This document shows positions 56,368-64,000 of a DNA stretch of 64,000 nucleotides, piece after piece; positions within the stretch are counted from its first letter, which is position 1, and each line of letters opens with the position of its first letter. The position numbers were made by a program, and so were the translations under genes. The stretch is from Aurelia coerulea (taxonomy: Eukaryota; Cnidaria; Scyphozoa; Semaeostomeae; Ulmaridae). Under the pieces are notes generated by a model. The model did not search any database, was not told where the DNA came from, and was given only the letters and a program-made list of their open reading frames with translations. The stretch spans positions 5,727,501 to 5,791,500 of the forward strand of contig CM076961.1 in the NCBI GenBank assembly GCA_039566865.1, in the 5' to 3' direction.

Positions 56368-58409
56368 CCTCAAAACGTCCTCCTTTTCCAGTCAAGACTC
56401 TGGTCCAGGGGTTATTCGCCAAATTCCTCACCCCACTTTCGGCTTGCCAAGCCCTTTGTTTCCCTTTGTGTTGAGCTCGAAGTCCTTTGTCGTTCGATTG
56501 TTCTCGCGCTGCTCATGACGTCAAAAAATGGGTGTCCTTCAAAACCCCATTGAGGGGTTTTCGGATTTTTTAAAAATCCCAGTGGGAACTCTGTTCGCTT
56601 GATATGCATTGGGACCCATTTGGAGAGGGATTCAGGTCCGGGGATTTTCTAGGTGCTAGAGGGGGGTCGAGTGGAAATTGCACATTTCCTACCCTTCAAA
56701 GGCCATTTTCCCCAGTTTATTTGCTAAATGTTTAAGGAGTTTCTACCTCAATATACGAGTTATTGGGAGAGGGATTGGCGCTCCAGAGTGCCACAATTGC
56801 AACATTTTCTAATTTTTAGATATCTGTTTAGCCCTTTCTCGGGGACTCCCCCTTCTCTCGGGAGAAACATCCCCTTTTATTCTTTCAACTACCATCTCAG
56901 TTGTCTCGCAAAAAGGGTTTGACATTGTTGTGCAGCATGGAAAATTGCTTTCAAACTGTTGATAGTTTTTAGATTAAAATAGTACTTGAATTTTTCCTTG
57001 AGAGGATTAACATTTACGATACTCTCGACCAGCTTTTGGCAGCAAATGGCCACTAAACCTAAATCGTTTGAATAGGCCTTCATGAAATGAGAAGAGGGAA
57101 GGGAAGGAAGAGTAAAATGGTGTGAAATATTGGACGATAACTGGAAATAAGGGATCGGCAACGAATGCGTGCATTCTGTTTTTGCCAGAAACCACATGTG
57201 CAGAAATTGAAGCTGAACAAAATCCTTCAAAGAAGACAGGGGCCAAGTCTTGGGCCAAATCGAAATAAAGTTTAGCTATGGGAGTTTTCCAGATTCCTGT
57301 CGACTCTTGTGATTTCCTGCAGTCTTATCTTAAAGGGCATGTATCGTGAACCTGATTGGATAATGTAATACAATTATCTTTTTTGTTTAGTACAAAGCAC
57401 GGGACCGAGGCTACATTTTTACGGCAGTAAAAATTCATGAAGCAGAAATTAAAAGTCACGAAACAATGGAATTCCACTCCAAGCTTCTTTGTTGTATCAA
57501 CCAACTGTTATCGCGATATATGCCCTTTAAGTCTCCGTAAGTTTGATTTTTACCTGACGTCTTTTTATGCTTTTATGAGCAATGACTGGGACTTATCTGC
57601 TATTTTACAAGGCAGTTTTACAAAGAAACCAGCGATTTGCACGTTGCCCTTTGCCTGAACAAAAAAAAAAGAAACCAGCGATTTGCACATCGCCCTTAAT
57701 TTCATTCTAATGTTGAGGCTCTGGTTACCCAGAGTACGTCGCCCTTTTCCTGATTAAAAACGTGAAACGAGTTGAGGGGTGTTATCACTCTTCCGAACTA
57801 TCCGAGGCTGAACATGATGAGTAATCTGAATTGAGAGGCCTAATGTTTACAAGTTATTCTGTTTTCAGAGGTCATTGAAATTGAACAACAATACATTAAA
57901 CATTACATTCATACAATTCTATTTGCACTTTCTTCATTGTCAAGGCAACACCGCTAATTGCCCTTCCATTCAAGACACATATCTGACGTCAATGCTTTTC
58001 AAACCAGAACAATGGCTGGAAAGAACAATCAGAAAGTGAGTTCAGAGCCTCTGTTTGGGATGAGAAGGCTAGAAAGCAGGGGGCGAGGGGGTAACTCCTA
58101 TAGGGGGTCTGGTATATATGTGACTTTGAGAATTCAGAGTTAGGACCCGTAACCAGGGCAAAAATTTAAAATATGACCCCATAAACCGGGAAAATCTACC
58201 ACAATAATCGTAACATACAGAGAAAATTGAGAATTTATCGAGCTATATTCCTTTTTATGAAAGTTTTTTGTAGAATATTAGGAAAAACGGGTATTTTTCT
58301 TCAGAAAATATTCCAACCCAAAAACAGTGAAATGCTGGCTGGTGGACTCGGGGTCCTAAAATAAAAGTCAAATTCACCTGGCCCAAGTTTCATACGCCAA
58401 GTACCACAC

Positions 58410-58722
58410 CCTTTTATCCTTGGGCCACACCCTCCTATGCACGCCCTTCTATGCACTGGTGAAACGCTGCTCGCTCAATTTCTATCGCATATTTGGCGCC
58501 CACTTTGCAAGTTGCCCCCCCCCCCTTCAACTTCGGGCTGGATCCGCCCCTGCTGCTTTTAGATTTCATTTGGAATCTCAGTGGGCCTGCGGGTCTGAAA
58601 ATGTTCCTGAAAGAAAACTACAACAAAGAAAAAATACATACCTAATTTTTGCGGGCCCCCAATGGCCCCGAGCCCCCTGGTAACTACCCTGGCTAACCCC
58701 CCCCCCTCTCGACGGTCCTGCT
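58410..58722 (+). repeat. Left arm of an inverted repeat around a minisatellite
   Basis: GAAAGAAAACTACAACAAAG, CTGGTAACTACCCTGGCTA and a CTCTCGACGGTCCTG end are inverted relative to 59140-59385. CAGGACCGTCGAGAG as an outward end resembles hAT termini. Similarity is imperfect, so this is an old pair. Confidence 0.6.
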
Positions 58723-58904
58723 TAGAAACAGTGTTTGTACTGTACAGATTTCTTTAGGGCTCAGTGATACTCCTGTAAAGGGGGGTTACCTTCAACATTT
58801 TCTATGATAAGGAGTTTTTTCATCAACTAGAATGTCAGAGAAAAGGCTATCCTGTGGAATGGTATGGACGAGCGTGATCGTGATGTACCTTTTACTGTTG
58901 AATT

Positions 58905-59100
58905 GCACCCACCTGGAGTGTGCAGTACAGTTGGGGATGTTCAGTACAGTTGGGCGGTATGTTTGAGTACAGTGGGGCAATTCAGTATAGTGGGGAGGCA
59001 ATCAGAATGCAGTGGGGGATACCTTGAGTGCAGTGGGGGACGGGGGTGTTCAGTACAGTGGGGAGGCAACTGGAGTACAGTGGGGGGGGGGGGAATACCA
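58905..59100 (+). repeat. Degenerate AGTACAGTGGGG minisatellite
   Basis: About nine copies of (TTC)AGTACAGTKGGG at 17-30 bp spacing, strongly G-biased on the + strand. It sits between the two inverted arms. Confidence 0.75.
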
Positions 59101-59139
59101 TGATGTGTGTGGTGAGGCATCATCAGTATAGCAGGGGGG

Positions 59140-59385
59140 TATTCAGAACAGAGGAGGGGTAGCCAGGGTAGCTACCAGGGGACCCGGGGCCTCTGTTGGC
59201 CAGCAAGAAATAAGGTATGTATTTTTCTTTGTTGTAGTTTTCTTTCAGGGACGTTTTCAGGCCTGCGGACCCATTGAGATTCTAAAAAAAATCTAAAAGC
59301 AGTGTCTTACCAGTGCATAGGGGGGGGGGCGTGCCCCAATGATAAAAGGGCGTGGTGCCCGGCCTCTCTCTCGACGGCCCTGGGG
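59140..59385 (-). repeat. Right arm of the inverted repeat around the minisatellite
   Basis: Inverse of 58410-58722: GTAGCCAGGGTAGCTACCAG, TTGTAGTTTTCTTTC and an end CTCTCGACGGCCCTG. Confidence 0.6.
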
Positions 59386-59553
59386 GTAAACACTCATGTT
59401 GTTAAATGCTCCCTTGCGCAACTATGAACAGCAGCTTTGTAGAATGTAGAATGAACCTATGACGAAACTTTGGTTACATAAAGTGATAACAGAAAGCAAC
59501 GTCAAGAAGCAACAAATTCTTTCCCAAGCAATCACTCGGTACGACGGCGGGCA

Positions 59554-59576
59554 GGTCGGCGCCGCAGGCGCCGACC
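59554..59576. repeat. Perfect GC-rich hairpin
   Basis: GGTCGGCGCC, loop GCA, GGCGCCGACC: ten perfectly paired bases in an AT-rich region. Could be a transcript hairpin or a tiny foldback remnant. Confidence 0.7.
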
Positions 59577-59599
59577 GGCAAGCCTAGTCTAAAATATTG

Positions 59600-59775
59600 A
59601 CTGGGAAAGCAGGTCGTGTCTTTTCATGCCATATAATTCTTAAATTTGAGCAGGTTTATCGATCTTCTTTTCAACATGAAGACATCGGATAAAATGAAGT
59701 TTTTGAAAATCAGTCCATCGGTCATGGACATGTAAGCAATCAAACGATAATACATCATTTTGGGACACCCGGTAT
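59600..59775 (-). repeat. Right member of the separated inverted pair (mariner-type end)
   Basis: Ends in TTTTGGGACACCCGGTATA, the inverse of the CCGGGTGTCCCAAAA end seen at 52290, and shares internal text with 54160-54345. Confidence 0.65.
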
Positions 59776-59847
59776 AACGTTTGTTCCGATAAGGGTTTTC
59801 AAAAACTAAAAGGCTAGCATTTCTCGTGCACCTTTCAGAAAAATTCT

Positions 59848-60546
59848 ATTCAATAAGTTTAAACTTCAAATGGTGAATTGTAAACCTTTGTGTCGTATTT
59901 GTTGCACTTCTCTACAGCTGCATTGGGTTTCCTTTGTTGACTTCTGTAGGGTGTAATTGTTCGAAAACGAGAATTCGATGTGAAGATTGCTTTGCACAGA
60001 ATGTACGCAGGGTCCCCCTGTCACGCCAATGAATAGAATGCTTCGGCTTTGGTTCATCAACTGGGAAACGGGAGGTCCCTGTGTAGATGGCTGACGAAAT
60101 ACATGCGAAGCTGGCTGACGAAAAGATTCGAAATTCGATCGCTCTGTTACCATTCGATAGTGCAAGCCTAGGGAGAAAGTGAATTGGACTAGACTTGCGT
60201 CGAAAAAGTGGCAGATTTTTGCATTTCAAACATTGCAGATGAAGAAACAAAGTATTGGAAAGCATAGTTCGATCATTGAGGAACATTTTCATATGTTGCT
60301 TTACGAATTTAGTCTTTGGATGATGGAGTGCGAGCGAAGATAAAACGGTTTATTTGATTTGGCTTGAAGGAGAGCTTCACTCCTTGTAATTTCATTTAGG
60401 AAGGCGTTAATGTTCTTCACATCGAATTCTCGTATTCCAACAATTACTCTCTACAGAAGTCAACAAAGGAAACACAATGCAGCTGCAGAGAAATGAAACA
60501 AATAAGACACAAAGGTTCACCATTTTGAAGTTTTAAACTTATTATT
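59848..60546. repeat. Foldback pair with 135-bp arms
   Basis: 59848-59985 and 60412-60546 are inverted copies (for example ACAAAGGTTCACCATTTTGA near 60511 versus AAATGGTGAATTGTAAACC near 59868, and CACATCGAATTCTCGT versus ACGAGAATTCGATGTG). The centre is 430 bp with no recognised gene. Confidence 0.65.
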
Positions 60547-60647
60547 GTTTAATCAACCGCCTGGGCTTCCTGTGCTCAAACTTAATGCAAAGGAAATGTT
60601 TCAATTTGCCAAGAAGTGTGAGATGCTTTCAACACCCGTTCTATTAA

Positions 60648-61240
60648 CCCTATAGTGGTTGGGCTATCTGACACGTCCTAGTTTGGTTGGGGGGGGGGCA
60701 AAAAAGCCCCCCCCTACCTAACTCTTGACTAGAAATAGATAGAGAAACCAAATTTGGTGTACTAATAGCCCTAGGCATGTACTTTATGAAAATAAAAAAA
60801 TTATCCTAAAAATAGCCGTCCTTATTGCTTGCGTCAGCATTTTTCTTTGTGTGGTCAAGAAAAGTGGCAAAATCTGTCAAAATCGGGAAAAATGCGATAA
60901 CATTTAATTTGGAACTCAATTTCCATCCAAACATGAAAATTACGATAGAATACATCAAAAAGCACTACCCTGCAAAATATCTTTGCAAAATTTTGCAATT
61001 TTGCTACTTTTTTCGCGAAAATTAATATTTGAGTATTGGCGATTTTAACAGAGTCGGTTCCGGAAAATTGTCTCCTTCCCCCTCATTTGTCAAAATATTT
61101 CTATGAAACTTCTTGAGTCATTGCATAATAAGTATTGGCAAAAAGTCAGAAAGTTTCCGGGCCACAATTGTTATCCTGACAGAGTTATAACAAAAAGTCT
61201 ACTAGGGGGGGGGCAAATTTGCCCCCCAACCAAAATAGGG
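60648..61240. mobile_element. piggyBac-like miniature element 4
   Basis: TTAA on both sides (60644-60647, 61241-61244). Ends CCCTATAGTGGTTGG and CCAACCAAAATAGGG. G-run CAAAAAAG C-run and G-run CAAATTTG C-run hairpins lie near the ends, as in the other members. 593 bp, no coding sequence. Confidence 0.82.
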
Positions 61241-61514
61241 TTAATTGTTCCTTTTCAATTCTAACGACGTTATAGTACTCCCCTTCGCTATTGCTGATGA
61301 ATGGTTATGCCGAAACGTCAGACCATTATCTTTACGGCTATGTACTTTAGCTCCACATCAATATCTTCATGTGCATGTGCATTTAAATTATTGTAGCTCT
61401 TCAAACAACTGATATATGATTTAGGCCATATTGTGGCAAACATGATATCAGTACGAGGCTAATCCATTCTGGATGCGTAAGGAAATGAGTCGTAGTTATA
61501 GCGATATCAGATCT

Positions 61515-61656
61515 GAGGGGTGTATCACTCTTCCGAAAAAGCGTACGAGATTTTTTTAAACAATAGGATTCTTAGGGATTTTTTACGGATTTTTCTTGAA
61601 AACAAAAGGATTTTTGCCAAAGGTGTACGAGATTTTTACAGAGTGATACGCCCCTC
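61515..61656. mobile_element. 142-bp miniature element, second copy of the GAGGGG..CACT family
   Basis: GAGGGGTGTATCACTCTTCC at the left, AGAGTGATACGCCCCTC at the right, with GCGTACGAGATTTTTTT and GTGTACGAGATTTTTAC inside. Closely related to 17971-18113. A solo left end (GAGGGGTGTTATCACTCTTCC shortened) occurs near 57773. Confidence 0.72.
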
Positions 61657-61960
61657 GATTAGATCAGCCAAAGAGCGAAATTACGGTATATTTCGAGTTT
61701 AGCGATATGGTGCCCTTTCAGTAAAATTCCCACCATTAAAACTTTCTTAATAGGTGCCCTGTTTGATAGTTGTGAAACTTGACACGAAAAGTTGGCAAAG
61801 TCTTGCCAATTTTTTAGGGACACAGATGGCACTTCTTTCTACTGGTGCATTTATGAGACTTCCTTCTATTCACAGAACGGGATTTCTGTCTCTATTATGG
61901 CATTCCCGCCACTGCAAGTTATACATTCATTAATAACAGTTACACTTTTGCTATCTACAG

Positions 61961-62069
61961 AAATTCCTCCAGAGATATGGATACCTTGGATTAGACTTCA
62001 ATGGAGGCGAGGAAGAAATTAAACCTAAACTAAAAGCTTTGCAAAAGTATGCTGGAATTAACGACACGG
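61961..62069 (+). CDS. Matrix metalloproteinase exon 2: start of the propeptide domain
   Basis: Acceptor CTATCTACAG and donor GTAAGT frame 109 bp: 36 codons plus one base. The translation begins KFLQRYGYLGLDF, continues NGGEEEIKPKLKALQ and ends KYAGINDT, with the split codon giving G. FLQ-YGYL followed by an E-rich helix, LK-LQ-(Y/F)AG and TG is the recalled hallmark of the peptidoglycan-binding-like propeptide of matrix metalloproteinases, which keeps the enzyme latent. The phase-0 acceptor fits the phase-0 donor of 45737. The next exon should carry the cysteine-switch motif PRCGVPD and the HExxHxxGxxH zinc site; neither was found before 64000, so they lie to the right. This exon is not the longest open frame locally and would be missed by a simple frame scan. 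Confidence 0.82.
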
Positions 62070-62191
62070 GTAAGTCTGCATTTTTTTCGTTTATATCTAA
62101 CATTTCGTAAAAGTTCTTGATGTAATGGCCAGGGGGTTGTCATGACTTTTTTATCCTTTGCTCCCCTTGATATCACCCTTGCAGTGTTGTA

Positions 62192-62640
62192 TAGTAAGTT
62201 CCCGCACATAAGAAAGGGGCACAGAAGAAACTGCAGCCTGCCAGCATAGAGAATATTTTCTCCTTTATAAGAAACCAGGCAGCCTGATTATTTCTAGTTT
62301 CTTATAAATGATGCGAAGTTGAAGAAATACTCAACTACACTACCGTTTTTCTGTGTAGCTTCAGTACTAAAATTTGTAAAATCTGTGCAACACTTAGATA
62401 CACAGTATTTCATATTTGCTTCATCCATAATCATGTCTTGGGGTATCCTTGTTTACTATGCAGCATGATCCTTGAATTTAAATATGGTTTTTTGACAAGA
62501 TAAGCATTACATAAAGAAGCTTTCTTAATGGACAATTGGACATAAAAGAAATCTGACAGCCTCAAATATTCTTGCATATAAGAAACCAGATAGCCTGACT
62601 TGAAAATGCGAGTTTCTTGTATGGGGGGACTTACGGTATA
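62192..62640. repeat. Possible element with AGTAAGT..CCC ends and AAGAAACC repeats
   Basis: TATAGTAAGTTCCCGCACAT on the left, and on the right the inverse of a similar end (GGGGGGACTTACGGTATA). TAAGAAACCAGRYAGCCTGA-like text occurs several times inside. The ends align imperfectly, so the call is tentative. Confidence 0.4.
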
Positions 62641-62671
62641 GTAGTTCGTACGAAATGTCTATGTCTATATA

Positions 62672-63165
62672 CCGGGTGAGTCAAAAAAAGCTTACACTTT
62701 TGGCGGGCTGTGGAAAAAGAAGTATGTGGTCGATATTCAAACCTAAAATGTTAATCTATCAGACAAAGGTTGACTTAGATGAGACAATTTTGTTTGGTAA
62801 AATCACTCATGAGTCATCTTTAAGACCAAAAAAAAAATAGAAAACTGCCTGTAAGGGGTTAGTATGGGAATTGAGAATTCCACATTCCATTCTGGCCCAT
62901 GATTTATCTGGCATTGAAATCTAAATTCAATTCCATAGTCAGTTTCAGAAACAGAATTTGATTTCAATTGCACGTAAATCATGGAGTAGAATGGAAGGTG
63001 GAATCCTCGATTCCCATACAGCCCCTCACAGGAATTTTTCTAATTCTTGGGTCTTAATGATGAGTGATTTTACCAAACAAAATTTTCTCATCTAAGTTAA
63101 ACTTTGACTGATAGATTGAAATTTTAGTTTTGAATATCGGCTGCATCCTTTTTATTCCACAGCCC
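62672..63165. mobile_element. Mariner-type foldback element with CCGGGTGAGTCAAAAA end
   Basis: The left end follows TA and reads CCGGGTGAGTCAAAAAAAGC, then TTTTGGCGGGCTGTGG. The right arm is inverted up to CCACAGCCCGTCAA, where the match stops, so the right terminus is truncated. Inner words CCTGTAAGGGG and CCCCTCACAGG-like text also pair. Relatives at 28610-28833 and 51690-52056. Confidence 0.7.
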
Positions 63166-64000
63166 GTCAATCAAGAGCTTGCATCATGCGATTTCTTGGG
63201 GTAATGTGAGGCGGGTTTTTGTACCCTAATTTTAGCAATCCTATTCATATTTAGTTGGATGAGAAGAATTCAATGGGCTTTCGTCTTCTTTCCTCTTGAG
63301 CTTTCGTCGTGGGCGCAACGTTCCAATTTGGCAGCAAACGAGTTTTGCAGTATCTTTTCTTAAACTAGAGGGAATCAAAGCGTGCAAATAATCGATATTT
63401 TGTTAGCTGCAGGATCTTTCTAGCTCGTGGCAAAATATTTTGATGCCCAGATTTGATATAATGAAGTTATTGCTATGTTTTTCAGAGGCCCTTCTCTTGG
63501 TGTTGTCGAAGTGCTACAAATTCAGGGTTTCCTCTCGTAGCTTTTCAAGTCTTCTTCGTTCAAACTCACCAATTACAACATGTAGATTCTTTGTTCGATT
63601 CTTAGTGTGGATTTGCCAAAGTTACAAAGTTATTGGAAGTTATTTTTGATACATTTCAAAACCCATACGCACATAGCTTGAGTTTCTCTGTCCGCTTGAC
63701 CATTTCTTGGCATCGGTTAAAATGGCATACAGTAAAACCCTGTCCACAACTGGTCAAATTGCAAATGGCAACGTTGCTTCTTCTAGGCTCATCTTGTATA
63801 CGTTATCACAAAACTGAGATGGCTCAATTTACATGGCGTTAATTAGCACAATAATGCTTATATCGCCGTGACAATCGACAGAAGAATATAGTCTGCTAAA
63901 TCTGTCCTTTTCTCCAATTAAACAGACCGTTCAGACAATTTTGCATTGGAAACAAGTAATATCACAATGCATGTTCGCAAGTTTTGTTTGTTAACCCAAT

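Larger units (their letters stand above)
45738..61960 (+). other. Intron 1 of the metalloproteinase gene (16.2 kb, transposon-filled)
   Basis: Donor GTGAGT at 45738 and acceptor TTTTGCTATCTACAG ending at 61960. Stretches with nothing recognisable include about 45800-46500, 46640-47300, 48460-49990, 50190-51680, 53760-54150, 56380-58400 and 61245-61510. At 49010-49450 a faint repeat of about 170-200 bp (GATTTCCCA-G, GCACAGTA) may be present. Named elements inside are listed separately. Confidence 0.65.
62070..64000 (+). other. Intron 2 of the metalloproteinase gene (partial)
   Basis: Begins GTAAGT. No PRCG-type or other recognisable exon was found to the window edge. It contains two repeat elements (62192-62640 and 62672-63165); 63170-64000 shows nothing recognisable. 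Confidence 0.6.

Noticed and set aside
58012..58040. ATGGCTGGAAAGAAC with a following GTGAGT, resembling a tiny first exon
   Set aside because: Only eight codons and no partner exon; could be chance.
1..64000. tRNA, rRNA or bacterial-type operons
   Set aside because: No cloverleaf, rRNA core or clustered co-directional genes were recognised; intron signals and transposon types are those of an animal.

Overview
This is eukaryotic, animal DNA: AT-rich, intron-bearing, with very few long reading frames and dense layers of nested transposable elements. The repeat types (short hairpins built on TAGCCTGCG and GGTACC, foldback TGCGGTCACACTA elements, many hAT, mariner, piggyBac and non-LTR remnants) suggest a marine invertebrate, most likely a cnidarian. 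That placement is an inference and is only moderately secure.

The one host gene I can support lies on the + strand in the right third. Exon 1 (45462-45737) encodes a signal peptide followed by a His/Pro/Lys-rich segment. Exon 2 (61961-62069) encodes the start of a matrix metalloproteinase propeptide. Both junctions are phase 0 and the joined reading frame is continuous. The 16.2-kb intron between them is packed with transposons, and the gene continues past the right edge.

The rest is mostly mobile DNA. 1-10.4 kb: two copies of a 1-kb TA-flanked element, piggyBac-like miniature elements with G/C hairpins, and a small hAT-like insertion whose empty site is visible elsewhere in the window. 10.5-16.3 kb: two hAT-like elements with perfect 8-bp target duplications, one enclosing and one splitting non-LTR reverse transcriptase remnants. 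16.5-18.5 kb: further miniature elements.

18.9-31.8 kb is the most layered region. Two inverted copies of a roughly 500-bp sequence flank a broken gene for a nuclease-like (PIN/XPG-looking) repeat protein. A mariner-type transposon with an apparently intact transposase (24923-26020) sits inside that gene. A 3.2-kb palindromic element with a 9-bp target duplication sits inside the mariner terminus, and a Harbinger-like and another 9-bp-duplication element lie in the outer parts.

31.9-41 kb: a non-LTR 3' end, a foldback with subterminal TGCGTAAGATGG repeats, another fragment of the same repeat-protein type, and a 3.4-kb hAT-like element carrying a palindrome of 30-bp repeats. 41-45.4 kb holds little that is recognisable. 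45.4-64 kb is the metalloproteinase locus, its introns containing mariner-type foldbacks, a third 9-bp-duplication foldback, microsatellites, a minisatellite and a fourth piggyBac-like element.

Target duplications, palindromes and splice phases were read directly from the sequence. Family names come from recalled motif patterns and were not checked against any database.
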